Shown here: one piece after another, positions 1 through 8,298 of the stretch
Position numbering within the stretch: position 1 is the first letter of the stretch
Layout: each line of letters begins with the position of its first letter
From: Deltaproteobacteria bacterium
GTDB taxonomy: Bacteria > Myxococcota_A > UBA9160 > UBA4427
Assembly (NCBI GenBank): GCA_002709835.1
Contig: PAQX01000086.1
Span: 1 to 53,129 of the forward strand
Reading direction: 5' to 3'
DNA: 53,129 nucleotides
The notes under the pieces: model-generated
What the model was told of the DNA's origin: nothing
What the model saw: the letters and a program-made list of their open reading frames with translations, nothing else
The model's database searches: none
Made by a program: the position numbers and the translations under genes

Positions 1-711
1 CCTCTTCCCGCTGTGTTATGGCTGCACGGAGGGGGGTTCCTGATGGGCTCGCCCAAGCAGGACGATGCGCTGTGTCGCCAGATCGCGGACGAACTCGGCG
101 CGGTCGTCGTAGCCCCGGTCTATCGGCTGGCGCCCCGGCACGCGTTTCCGGCGGCGCTCGACGATGCGTATGCGGCGCTCACGTGGCTGGCTAAGCGGCA
201 CGATGTCGATGCGGATCGGATCGCGGTCGCGGGGGCGAGCGCTGGCGGTGGGCTCGCTGCGCAGGTAGCGCTTCATGCGCGCGCCCATGGTGAGATCCGA
301 CTCGCGGCGCAGATTCTCGTTTATCCCATGCTCGACGACCGGACGGTGAACCGGACTGACCTCGACGAGAGCGGCTTCCGGCTCTGGGACAACAAGGCGA
401 ATCGCGTCGGGTGGTCCGCCTATCTCGGTCACGAGGCGGGCGGGGCGGAGGCGGATCTGATCGCCGCTCCGGCGCGCACCGAGGATCTGTCCGGGTTGCC
501 GCCGACGTGGATCGGAGTCGGTTCGCTCGATCTCTTCTGCGACGAAGACGTGGCTTATGGTGAGCGCCTGCGAGAGGCTGGCGTGCCCTGTGAGACGATC
601 GTGATCGACGGCGTCTTCCATGGCTTCGACGGCATCGTGGCCGACTCCGCCGCGACGAAGCGGTTTCGCGAGTCGATGTTCGTGGTGATGCGACAGGCCT
701 TGTCCGACTAG
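1..711 (+). CDS. Alpha/beta hydrolase, HSL-family esterase (5' end outside window)
   Basis: Hydrolase of the hormone-sensitive-lipase (HSL) type, probably cleaving short or medium acyl esters in the cytoplasm. The reading frame is open to base 1 and already encodes the oxyanion-hole motif HGGGF within the first 10 codons, so the N-terminal cap lies upstream of the window; the GTG at 13 is an internal Val codon, not a start. The nucleophile elbow GASAGG (GxSxG) comes at about base 233, a catalytic Asp candidate in GSLDLFCDED and the catalytic His in VFHGFDG near the C-terminus, so the triad is complete. It is followed convergently by the EAL-HDOD gene with a 12 bp gap. Substrate unknown; the catabolic neighbourhood suggests a xenobiotic, lipid or lactone ester. 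Confidence 0.88.
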   Translation, partial: PLPAVLWLHGGGFLMGSPKQDDALCRQIADELGAVVVAPVYRLAPRHAFPAALDDAYAALTWLAKRHDVDADRIAVAGASAGGGLAAQVALHARAHGEIRLAAQILVYPMLDDRTVNRTDLDESGFRLWDNKANRVGWSAYLGHEAGGAEADLIAAPARTEDLSGLPPTWIGVGSLDLFCDEDVAYGERLREAGVPCETIVIDGVFHGFDGIVADSAATKRFRESMFVVMRQALSD

Positions 712-723
712 CGTCGGCCCCGT

Positions 724-2067
724 TCAGCCCACGCGAATAGGCTGATTCCCCGCCGTACGGACACCGGAGAGTTCTTCGTTCCAACCGATCGTTTCGACGG
801 CGGCGAACTCGAGGTCCGCCCAATCGAGGCGGAGCGTCGCCAGATGACGGTCGAGGCCCGCGAAATCCTGTGCCTCACGGCATTCGATCAGCTCGAGGAG
901 TTCGCCGAGGGGGCCTTCTCTTCGGAGCAGCGCCTTCTCGACCGAGTATTCGAGCGCGAGCTTGCGACAGACCTCTTCCACGCTCAGCTCGAGGAGCGCC
1001 GGGGCGAGAGAGAGAAGCCCGGTGAGCGCGGCGCGCTCGGGGTTGAGCTCGGGGCTCGAGGAGGCCCGGGCGAGGCGTTCCATCATCGTGCTGCGGGTGC
1101 TCGAGAGCTGGCAGAGGGGATCGGCCATACCGTTCGGCTCGTCGCTCGAGAAGAGGAGAAGATGGAGCCAGCGTATGAGTCGATCGCGGCCGAGCATGAC
1201 GATGGCCTGCTCGACCGATTCGATCCGCTGGGCCGCGTCGTCACGCACGAGGTTCGCCATCGACAGCACGTTCATGGTCAGGTGAGGGACGCGCTGCAGG
1301 TCCCTCGCGATGTCGTCCGTCGGTGTGTGTTCGTCGATCCGACCCAACAGGTCGAACATCCGGCTGCGGCGGATCGAGGGGCAGTTGCGGGCGACCTGTT
1401 CGGGATGGGCGAAGAAGAAGCCGCAGGCGAGCTGCCATTCCTGCTGTTCGAAGATGCGCTGACCGCGCTCGGTTTCGATCCTCGTCGCGACTCGGATGAG
1501 TTGATGCTCGACCAGCGTCCGCGCGATCTTGCGGAGACGAGCGGAGTTGTATCGCGAGAAGTCGACCTTCACGTACTGCACGAGGGGGAGGAGCGACTCG
1601 CGCGGGTCCTTGTAGTCGTAGTCATCGAGACAGAGCTGGAATCCGGCGCTCCGGATCTGGTCCATCCGTTCGAGGAGCGTCTCGTCGACGACGACGCCGG
1701 CGGGGACGTCGAAGACCAACGGGATCTCCGGTAGCGCCGAGAGGTGCTCGGCGATCTCGAGCTCCGGGTCCGCGTTCACGAATCCGGGGAGGGCGCCGAT
1801 CAGGGACGACGGACCCAGATCGGTGAAGGTGGTGACGAGGACCTGAGCGGTCGCAGCGAGGGGCGCCTCGAAGGAGGCCTCGGTCGCGCGCTCCGAGTCC
1901 CGGAAGAGCAGGTCGTGGGCGGCGACTTTTCCCTGGCGATCGACGAGCGGCTGACGACCGACGAAGCAGAATCTGCGATTCGAGTCCATGGATTCCGTTG
2001 GCGGGGCGACCGTCTGTGACGGTGCCTCCGGCGCGAGCGCCGGGGGCGAGTGGAGAGCGGAGGGCAT
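724..2067 (-). CDS. EAL-HDOD signalling protein with degenerate EAL domain (YuxH/CdgJ-like)
   Basis: Predicted 447-aa cytoplasmic signalling protein of the EAL-HDOD architecture. Residues 35-44 read FVGRQPLVDR, the typical opening of this family; the EAL signature position reads HDLLFR (51-56), so the metal-binding Glu is Asp. Weak EAL landmarks follow (LDDYDY about 147-152, VKVDF about 166-170, GFFFAHP about 216-222). The second half (about 235-430) is an HDOD domain. Family knowledge: such proteins usually do not hydrolyse c-di-GMP and act through protein contacts in motility or biofilm control. I chose the ATG at 2067 because GAAGGAG lies 5 nt upstream; an upstream in-frame ATG at 2121 lies inside the riboswitch-like leader and is unlikely. 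Expression is probably controlled by that leader. Confidence 0.85.
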   Translation of the reverse strand: MPSALHSPPALAPEAPSQTVAPPTESMDSNRRFCFVGRQPLVDRQGKVAAHDLLFRDSERATEASFEAPLAATAQVLVTTFTDLGPSSLIGALPGFVNADPELEIAEHLSALPEIPLVFDVPAGVVVDETLLERMDQIRSAGFQLCLDDYDYKDPRESLLPLVQYVKVDFSRYNSARLRKIARTLVEHQLIRVATRIETERGQRIFEQQEWQLACGFFFAHPEQVARNCPSIRRSRMFDLLGRIDEHTPTDDIARDLQRVPHLTMNVLSMANLVRDDAAQRIESVEQAIVMLGRDRLIRWLHLLLFSSDEPNGMADPLCQLSSTRSTMMERLARASSSPELNPERAALTGLLSLAPALLELSVEEVCRKLALEYSVEKALLRREGPLGELLELIECREAQDFAGLDRHLATLRLDWADLEFAAVETIGWNEELSGVRTAGNQPIRVG

Positions 2068-2080
2068 GCGAGCTCCTTCA

Positions 2081-2165
2081 ACAGCCGTTCGACCCGCGGA
2101 TCCGATCCGGGAGGGCAACAAGCTTTGCGCCCCTGCGTTTCCGCAGGTTTGCCGTTTCGTGAAGC
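2081..2165 (-). promoter_or_regulatory. Probable c-di-GMP-I (GEMM-I) riboswitch leader of the EAL-HDOD gene
   Basis: Read on the minus strand, the leader has the hallmark order of a GEMM-I aptamer: CACGAAAC, then GGCAAACC, a perfect 6-bp P2 stem (CCTGCG/CGCAGG) closed by a GAAA tetraloop, then GGGGCGCAAAGC (core at 2122-2153). A 3' segment GCGGGTCGAACGG (2084-2096) resembles the closing GCGGGGTTACCG of the Vibrio Vc2 aptamer. P3 is shorter than in Vc2 and I could not fold it with confidence. The aptamer ends about 7-13 nt before the AAGGAG ribosome binding site, so translational control is plausible. The core motif match is seen directly; ligand identity is inferred from the motif and the EAL gene downstream. 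Confidence 0.72.
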
Positions 2166-2500
2166 GATCCAGCGCGACCCGACGACCTTCCAGGAGGTAA
2201 CGCGGCGTTGCCGTTGCCGGATGCCCCCGCTTATCGTCCGGTTGGATCGGATCTTTACCCCGACTGCGGACCGGTGAATCGCGGAAAACTGCGCGGTCGT
2301 TACGCTCGGCTTGCCGTGACGTCGCGCTTCGGTCGGCGATGCATGCTTCCTACCAGCTCGTTCAGCGAGGTCCGGAGATGAACCGCTCGGACGGATCTCC
2401 ACGTCATTCCCTGGCGGGCGGGCCGGGGAGGACGCCGCGGAAACGGTTCGCGGCCCCCTCGATCCGCGGGAGGCTAGGGTTCGACGCGAGGTCCCCGTTT
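2166..2500. other. Intergenic region between divergent EAL-HDOD and P450 genes
   Basis: This stretch must hold the promoters for the riboswitch leader (minus) and the P450 (plus). I see no convincing -35/-10 pair, repeat or conserved small gene. An in-frame ATG at 2339 would extend the P450 by 54 residues, but that extension is Arg/Pro-rich and unlike P450 N-termini, so it is treated as noncoding. Confidence 0.5.
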
Positions 2501-3766
2501 ATGACGATCGCTTTCGAACCCTTCGCTCCCGAGCTTCGCGCCGACCCCTATAGCACGTACCGACGACTGCGAGACGAAGCACCGGTCGTCTTCGCGCCGG
2601 AGGCGAACGTCTGGTGCGTGACACGTTATGACGACGTGATGCAGGTGCTGAAGGACCACGACACCTTCTCGTCGAACGGGATGCGGATCATGTTGATGCA
2701 GAGCGGCAAGGAAGGGCCGCCGCCTCTCGAGTGGCGACTCTTCCGCTTCATCGGACTCGTTGCGCTGAAGGCGCGCATGCACCCGAAGAACTTCGGAACG
2801 GCGCGCGGTCTGATCATGGAAGACGGCGCCGAGCACTCGGAGATGCGTACTATCGTGAATCGCGGCTTCACGCCGCGCAGGATCGGCAGACTCGAGCCAC
2901 GGATCCGCGAGGTCGCCGCGGCCTGCACGGCACGCCTCGAGCGCGGTGAGGACTTCGACGTCATGAAGGACCTCGCGGTGCCGCTCCCAGTTACGATGAT
3001 CTCGGAACTCCTCGGGATCGAGTCCGGCATGCTCGACACGTTCAAGGGCTGGACCGACACCGTGGTCGAGAGCATCTCGACGAACGAAGGCCGAGCAGAT
3101 CGCCTCGCGGCGCCTTTCGTCGACATGTTCGTGAACATGTCGGCCTACCTCCGGAAGACGGCGCGTGCGCGACGAAAGGATCCGAAGGGCGATCTCATCT
3201 CCCAGATCGTGGCCGTTCAGGACGGGAAGCAGCTGAGCGACTACGACATCGTGACCTTCGTGATGGTCCTGCTCATCGCGGGTAACGAGACCACGACGAA
3301 TCTGATCGGAAACGCCGTGAATGCGCTGCTCGACCATCCCGATCAGCTCGAGAAGTTGATCGCCGATCCCACCCTCGTCGAGTCGACCCTCGAGGAGACT
3401 GTTCGCTACGACGGACCGGTGCAGATGCTTTTTCGACAGACCACGCGCGAGACCGAAATCCGCGGCGTGCGGATTCCCAAGGGAGCGATGGTCGCGCCGA
3501 TCCTGGGTTCCGCGAACCGCGACGAGCGACAGTTCGGAGAACCGGATCGCTTCGACATCGAGCGCCGCGCCCAGGGACACGTCGGCTTCGGGTTCGGCAA
3601 GCACTTCTGCCTCGGGAGTTCGCTGGCTCGACTCGAAGCGCGTTGTGCGATCGAAGCGCTGCTTCCGCATCTCGAAAAGCGCACCCGGATCGAGACCCGG
3701 CGCGAGTGGGTCGACTCGTTCCTCGTGCGCGGGCCCACCGAGATCCGCCTCGAAGCGAGGCACTGA
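2501..3766 (+). CDS. Cytochrome P450
   Basis: Soluble bacterial class I P450 monooxygenase (421 aa), needing a ferredoxin and reductase that are not encoded nearby. All hallmarks are present: I-helix AGNETTTN (about 259-266) with the oxygen-activating Glu-Thr, K-helix ExxR (EETVR, about 297-301), and the heme loop FGFGKHFCLG with Cys370 as thiolate ligand. Start ATG 2501 (MTIAFEPF) was chosen because it places the N-terminus where bacterial P450s begin and a GAGG lies about 9 nt upstream. The neighbouring epoxide hydrolase makes olefin epoxidation followed by hydrolysis a reasonable but unproven scenario; hydroxylation of a terpenoid, steroid or fatty acid is equally possible. Confidence 0.95.
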   Translation: MTIAFEPFAPELRADPYSTYRRLRDEAPVVFAPEANVWCVTRYDDVMQVLKDHDTFSSNGMRIMLMQSGKEGPPPLEWRLFRFIGLVALKARMHPKNFGTARGLIMEDGAEHSEMRTIVNRGFTPRRIGRLEPRIREVAAACTARLERGEDFDVMKDLAVPLPVTMISELLGIESGMLDTFKGWTDTVVESISTNEGRADRLAAPFVDMFVNMSAYLRKTARARRKDPKGDLISQIVAVQDGKQLSDYDIVTFVMVLLIAGNETTTNLIGNAVNALLDHPDQLEKLIADPTLVESTLEETVRYDGPVQMLFRQTTRETEIRGVRIPKGAMVAPILGSANRDERQFGEPDRFDIERRAQGHVGFGFGKHFCLGSSLARLEARCAIEALLPHLEKRTRIETRREWVDSFLVRGPTEIRLEARH

Positions 3767-3812
3767 CGCGTTCGAGGACGCGGTCTCAGCGCTCGATGTG
3801 TCGGCCGCGGAC

Positions 3813-4901
3813 TCAGGCGAGCGCTTTGGCGTGCCCCATCCCGCCGGTCCCGGCGATCATCGGCAGATCGAGGGTGGAGAGGATCCCCGGCGCCGCCGCG
3901 ACGACCGGGGGCAGCGCATTGACCGCGCGCATGCCCGTGGCGAGGCAGCCGCCGGCATTGCCGTCCCCGGTGAACTCGTCCGCGAGGACCGTCTCCTGTG
4001 CGATGTTCGGGCTGCCCGTGATCTCGACGCGGTTGGCGTGGGCTGGATCTGAAGCGGGCCGGGGCCAATCCGGCGCGATGTCCGGGACGACGCGGTGGAT
4101 GTGGTCGATCACGATCCGCTCTTCGCCGTCGACGACCCCCGAGAGCTTGATCCGATGGGCGGCGGCGCAGCCCGCTTCGACGCGGCCCCTCTCGAAGTCG
4201 ATCGCCGAAGGCGTCGCCCAGCGCTCGTAGATCTCGACGGTTTCGCTCACTTCGACGCCGAGCGCCTTCGCGATCATGTAGAGCGGACCGCCCCAGATCG
4301 AGGTCATCAAGCCGGGGGTGTCGAGGAGCGCGGGGTCGCCCAGCGAGGAACAGAGCCCCATGGAAGCGAGGCTCGCCTGGTCCGGATACGAGCCTGCGTC
4401 GAGGAACTCGGTCGTGTGAACCCGGTCGACGCGACCACAGAGGCCGAGCAGGGTGAGCGGAAGCAGGTCGTTGCCGAAGCCGGGATCGATGCCGCCCGAG
4501 AAGAAGGTCGTGCCGCCATCCTGGCAGGCGGCTTCGATCGTGTCGCGAATCACGTCCGGAGCGCGCTCGGGATTCTGGAGCGCGCCGACCGTCGTCTCGA
4601 CGACGTTCTTGCCAGCGCGAAGCGCCCGGGTCAAGTTCGCGAGGTTCGTCTCCATGTGGAGCGCGCTGGGTCCGAAATAACAGACCGCGTCCGCCGGTCG
4701 TGAGAGGACCTCTTCGGCATCGCGACTCGCCGTGAGCCCCGCCTCGGGTAGCCCCGCGAGCGCGCCCACGTCCCTCCCATCCTTCGCTGGATCGTTCACC
4801 AGCACGCCGGCGACCTCGTAGGCGGGGTGGGTGATCAGGTTCCGAAGGACGCTCAGGCCGACGAAGCCGGTTCCCCAGACGATGACGCGAATCCGGTCCA
4901 T
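3813..4901 (-). CDS. NAD(P)-binding dihydrodipicolinate-reductase-like oxidoreductase
   Basis: Protein of 362 aa with an N-terminal Rossmann fold (VIVWGTGFVGLSVLRNL, glycine-rich loop GTGFVG) resembling DapB and 2,4-diaminopentanoate dehydrogenase-like enzymes. It is much longer than DapB (about 270 aa) and lacks recognisable DapB catalytic motifs, so a lysine-pathway role is unlikely; such proteins are common in actinobacterial and deltaproteobacterial catabolic regions and are usually annotated only by fold. ATG 4901 has a GGAGG 5 nt upstream. It is transcribed divergently from the epoxide hydrolase and convergently with the P450. Reaction and substrate are unknown. Confidence 0.75.
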   Translation of the reverse strand: MDRIRVIVWGTGFVGLSVLRNLITHPAYEVAGVLVNDPAKDGRDVGALAGLPEAGLTASRDAEEVLSRPADAVCYFGPSALHMETNLANLTRALRAGKNVVETTVGALQNPERAPDVIRDTIEAACQDGGTTFFSGGIDPGFGNDLLPLTLLGLCGRVDRVHTTEFLDAGSYPDQASLASMGLCSSLGDPALLDTPGLMTSIWGGPLYMIAKALGVEVSETVEIYERWATPSAIDFERGRVEAGCAAAHRIKLSGVVDGEERIVIDHIHRVVPDIAPDWPRPASDPAHANRVEITGSPNIAQETVLADEFTGDGNAGGCLATGMRAVNALPPVVAAAPGILSTLDLPMIAGTGGMGHAKALA

Positions 4902-5003
4902 GGTGCCTCCACTCTTCGAGAGACCTTTCCACGCTCCGCGGCCGGGGGCCAGACCCGTCTCGAAGGTTCTATCCTCGGGAGACCATCCCGATCAGGAGAT
5001 TTC

Positions 5004-6179
5004 GTGTCGATTCAGCCATTCACTGCCCAGATTCCCGAAGCTTCCCTCGAAGACGTTCGCGAGCGTCTTTCGCGCACCCGCTGGCCCGAGGCGCTGCCCG
5101 ACGCCGGGTGGGGCTACGGGGCCGATCTCGACACGGTCAAGGAATACGCGGAGTACTGGCGAACGACCTTCGACTGGCGCGCGATCGAGGCGAAGTTCAA
5201 CGCCTACGAGCAAGGCGTGGCGGAGGCGGGCGCGCCCGGTGCCGTCGAACGGGTCCACTTCGTTCATGCCCGCTCGGAGCACGCGGACGCGACGCCGCTC
5301 GTGATCACCCACGGCTGGCCCGGAAGCGTCGTCGAGTTCCTCGAGATCATCGAGCCCCTCCGCAACCCCACCGCTCACGGTGGGACGGCCGAGGATGCCT
5401 ATCACGTCGTCTGTCCGCACATCCCGGGTTACGGCTTTTCCGGCCCGACTCGACGCCCCGGCTTCCACATCGATCTCGCTGCCGCTGCGATCGACGACCT
5501 GATGCAGCAGCTCGGGTACGGCCGTTACCTCGCGCAGGGGGGCGACTGGGGGGCCGTCCTGACCCGCCGTCTCGCGGAGGCCCATGCGGAGCACGTGATC
5601 GGTGCCCACTTCAACATGCTCTTCGCGTTCCCGGACGACATGGCGGCGCCGGACGCCTGGGAGGGGGTGACCGAGAAGGAACTCGCTGCGTTCACGAAGG
5701 CCTCGACCGACATCGCGGACGGAACCGGCTACAGCGCGATCCAGGGGACGAAGCCGCAGACCCTCGCGTTCGGTATGCATGATTCGCCGGTCGCGCTCCT
5801 CGCTTGGCAGCTCGAGAAGTTCGAGGCCTGGAGCGACGCGAACGTGCGCGACGCCTACACGAAGGATCAACTTCTCGCGAACGTCGCCCTCTACTGGTTC
5901 ACCGAGACCGCCCACTCCGCGTCCCGCCTCTACTGCGAGTCGATGCGCGCCGGCAACTACGCGGCCGATCCGTGGAGCGGGCAGGTCGACGTACCGATCG
6001 GCTACTGCCGCTACCCCGGCGAGATGATGCAGACGCCGCGCGTCTGGGCGGAGAAGCGTTACAGCGACATCGTCCACTGGGCCGAGGCACCGACCGGCGG
6101 CCATTTCGCGGCCTTCGAAAATCCGAGTTTCTTCGTGGGCGACGTGCGTGCGTTCGGGCGCGCGGTCCGCGCGCGCTAG
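5004..6179 (+). CDS. Epoxide hydrolase (microsomal type, EHN family)
   Basis: Alpha/beta hydrolase of 391 aa that opens epoxides to diols through an ester intermediate. The N-terminal EHN domain (about 1-100, with the RTRWPEA-type motif near residue 25) is followed by the oxyanion motif HGWPG, nucleophile Asp181 in GGDWG, and the C-terminal His367 in GGHFAAFE. Length matches the family. The GTG at 5004 is chosen because AGGAG lies 5 nt upstream; the frame is open further 5', but that sequence overlaps the divergent dehydrogenase gene and looks noncoding. Together with the P450 it may form a step pair that epoxidises an alkene and hydrolyses the product. Confidence 0.92.
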   Translation: MSIQPFTAQIPEASLEDVRERLSRTRWPEALPDAGWGYGADLDTVKEYAEYWRTTFDWRAIEAKFNAYEQGVAEAGAPGAVERVHFVHARSEHADATPLVITHGWPGSVVEFLEIIEPLRNPTAHGGTAEDAYHVVCPHIPGYGFSGPTRRPGFHIDLAAAAIDDLMQQLGYGRYLAQGGDWGAVLTRRLAEAHAEHVIGAHFNMLFAFPDDMAAPDAWEGVTEKELAAFTKASTDIADGTGYSAIQGTKPQTLAFGMHDSPVALLAWQLEKFEAWSDANVRDAYTKDQLLANVALYWFTETAHSASRLYCESMRAGNYAADPWSGQVDVPIGYCRYPGEMMQTPRVWAEKRYSDIVHWAEAPTGGHFAAFENPSFFVGDVRAFGRAVRAR

Positions 6180-6197
6180 GCCGGAGGGGCGATCCCG

Positions 6198-6833
6198 CTA
6201 GAGCGGCGTCTTATCCTTCGACCAGGGCCCGCCGCCGAACGCGGCGAGGATCGCCCCGACGAGGAGCGTGGCGACGACGAGCGTCAGAACGCTTGCGCCA
6301 GGGACCGCCCCGATGCCCGCACGTGAAACCCACTCGCTCGTGGACGTCGCCGACGTTGGGTGAATCGTGAGCTTGAGCCCCCACCCGAAGACCTGCGCCA
6401 GGAACAGGTAGACGTACACGCGTCGGAGTCGCCGAGACATGGCTTTGCGGAGCGACATCGTCGGCACGGTCTGTCCGAGGTGGGCGTCGAGGGCGGCTTG
6501 TAAGGCGTCCAGATCGACCTCCTCTTCCTGCGAGCGCGTGGCTCTCGCGATGAAATGCTCTTCGAGGAGAAGCACGCGTTGCTGCCAGAGGTGGTAGAAG
6601 GTCAGTCGCCGGCCTTCCAGCAGCAGGAAGATGAAGGTTAGGAACGAAGCGAGGAAGACGACGTAGTGGGGGATCTCGGGCGCCCCCAGCGCGAAAGACA
6701 TCAAGGCCGCCGTAGCGCCGATCGCCCAGTTCGTCGTCGTGTCCATCCGCACGCGCCACGTGTCGGCGCGTCCGACCATTGCGCGGTAGTAATGGATCAG
6801 CACGGTCGTGCGCGATCCGGCGTCGAGATTCAT
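6198..6833 (-). CDS. DUF2270 integral membrane protein
   Basis: Predicted inner-membrane protein of 211 aa. The N-terminal motif RADTWRVRMDTTTNWAIG matches the DUF2270 signature (xRMTSWRxRLDTTTNWA). Two hydrophobic segments follow at about 38-75 (ALMSFALG..., YVVFLASFLTFIFLLL) and two more near the C-terminus (VYVYLFLAQVFGWGL, and VLTLVVATLLVGAILAAF). Charged loops carry GRRLTFYHLWQQRVLLLEEHF, typical of the family. The ATG at 6833 was preferred over 6860 and 6887 because GGGGAG lies upstream and family members start close to this point. Function is unknown; the gene tail-to-tail borders the epoxide hydrolase. Confidence 0.82.
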   Translation of the reverse strand: MNLDAGSRTTVLIHYYRAMVGRADTWRVRMDTTTNWAIGATAALMSFALGAPEIPHYVVFLASFLTFIFLLLEGRRLTFYHLWQQRVLLLEEHFIARATRSQEEEVDLDALQAALDAHLGQTVPTMSLRKAMSRRLRRVYVYLFLAQVFGWGLKLTIHPTSATSTSEWVSRAGIGAVPGASVLTLVVATLLVGAILAAFGGGPWSKDKTPL

Positions 6834-7002
6834 TCGAAGGGCTCCCCGGGCGTGCTTCATAGTCGGATCCCGGTCGGACGTTCGCATAGTCGGGCCTCGG
6901 CCGACCACCCGTGCGTCGCGTTCGTCCGTCTCGACGCAGCTTCGACCTTCTGCGACGTTCGAGGCTGCGTGGTCTCGGTGCTCGCCATCGAGGAGGCGAA
7001 TC

Positions 7003-7401
7003 ATGCCCGAGCCCACCGAACGGCTCGGCTCGCCGATCGGCGCCCATCGCGCCTGGCGGGCGAGCGACTTCGTACGGCCCACTGACCTCGCGACGGTCCT
7101 GACCGACGAAGTCGTCGCGCTCGATCGGCTCGAAGCGATCGCGAATCGAGACGACATGGCCCTGCGCGTCCAACTCGAAGAAGGCGACGTCGTCTTCTTC
7201 CACAACCTGAGCGTGATGCATCGACGCGATCGCTACGACGATGATCCGGATCCCACCCGGCAACGTCTCTTCTATCGCATGTGGGCGAATCTGAGAGCAG
7301 GTCGGGAGTTGGTCCGACCGCACGCAGGTCTTCGGCTCGGGATCCGCGGTCCGAGGCCGGTGATCGTCGGGCCGCGCCACGTGGCGAAGAAGCGCAGCTA
7401 G
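7003..7401 (+). pseudogene. Internally deleted TauD/CAS-like Fe(II)/2-oxoglutarate dioxygenase remnant
   Basis: This 132-codon frame keeps two ends of a TauD-like dioxygenase without the middle. Residues about 9-25 (GSPIGAHRAWRASDF) resemble the N-terminal lead of gamma-butyrobetaine-hydroxylase-like proteins. Residues about 33-115 match the C-terminal part, including GDVVFFHNLSVMHRR with the distal iron-ligand His and RQRLFYRMW with the 2-oxoglutarate-binding Arg region. The central 200 or so residues, with the HxD iron motif, are absent, so it cannot be a working dioxygenase. It still has ATG and a strong GGAGG 6 nt upstream, so it may be translated. The family assignment is from motif memory; the deletion is inferred from length. 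Confidence 0.65.
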
Positions 7402-7419
7402 CGGCGGCTATCGCGGGGA

Positions 7420-8202
7420 TCAAGGCATCGGCATCTTCAGGCCGTCGACGCCGCTTCCGCCATCGACCGAGATCACTTGCCCGTTCACGTAACTTGCGGC
7501 TTCACTCACGAGAAAGAGCGCGACGTTCGCGAGCTCCTGCTTGGATCCCGCGCGGCCGAGCGGCCCGCTTCGCCCGCTGTTGTCGCCGACGGAACCGAAG
7601 CGGTCGAGACCCTCGGTTTCCGCGACGGCACCGGGTGCGATCGCGTTCGTGCGGATGCCCTTGGGTCCCCATTCGACCGCGCAGGTGCGGGTCAGCGAGT
7701 TGACCCCCGTCTTCGCCGCCGCGACGTGGGCCTGGTAGGCGGCGCCCATCTGCTCGAAGGGAGCGGTGATATTCACGATGTTGCCGCCGTGCTCTCCGAG
7801 CCAGGCATCGTAGGCCGCCTTCGAGAAGTTGTAGGTGCCCAGTAGATCGATGTCGACGATCGACTTGAAGCCGTTGTAGGAGATCCCGGCCATGGGCGCC
7901 GGAAAGTTGCCGGCGGCGTTGTTCACGAGAACGTCGAGCCGGCCGAAGCGCGCGAGGGTCTCCTGGAGCACGACCTCGACCTGATCCGGCTGGCGCACGT
8001 CGCAGGGCACGGCGAGGCATTCGAGGCCCTCCTGCTCGAACTCCTGCCTGGTCGATTCGATCACTTCCTGGCGGCGCGCGGCGATGCATAGTCGGGCGCC
8101 GTGACGACCGAAGGTGCGGGCAATTTCCTTGCCGATGCCGGTGCCGCCTCCCGTCACGAGGGCGACCTGGCCTTGGAGGATGTCCGGGGTGAAGGTAGGC
8201 AT
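7420..8202 (-). CDS. SDR oxidoreductase resembling peroxisomal-type 2,4-dienoyl-CoA reductase (DECR2-like)
   Basis: Short-chain dehydrogenase/reductase of 260 aa. The cofactor loop is TGGGTGIGKEIA, followed by an NADPH-type AARR after the second strand. NNAAGNFPAP, FKSIVDIDLLGTYN and AVEWGPKGIRTNAIAPG match DECR-type reductases closely. The usual YxxxK is absent: the site reads AHVAAAKTG, as in DECR enzymes, which use a different proton donor. Family role: NADPH-dependent removal of a double bond from 2,4-dienoyl-CoA during oxidation of unsaturated acyl chains. The ATG at 8202 has GAGGAG upstream (a TTG lies directly before it). Close to the thioesterase gene, divergent from it. Confidence 0.82.
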   Translation of the reverse strand: MPTFTPDILQGQVALVTGGGTGIGKEIARTFGRHGARLCIAARRQEVIESTRQEFEQEGLECLAVPCDVRQPDQVEVVLQETLARFGRLDVLVNNAAGNFPAPMAGISYNGFKSIVDIDLLGTYNFSKAAYDAWLGEHGGNIVNITAPFEQMGAAYQAHVAAAKTGVNSLTRTCAVEWGPKGIRTNAIAPGAVAETEGLDRFGSVGDNSGRSGPLGRAGSKQELANVALFLVSEAASYVNGQVISVDGGSGVDGLKMPMP

Positions 8203-8298
8203 CAATCTCTCCTCTCAGGGGGCGACGGGACGCGATCGATCTAGCATAGGGGACCGTCCATGCCGTGGGTGTCCTCCCGAGGCCGGGAGAAGCGATTC

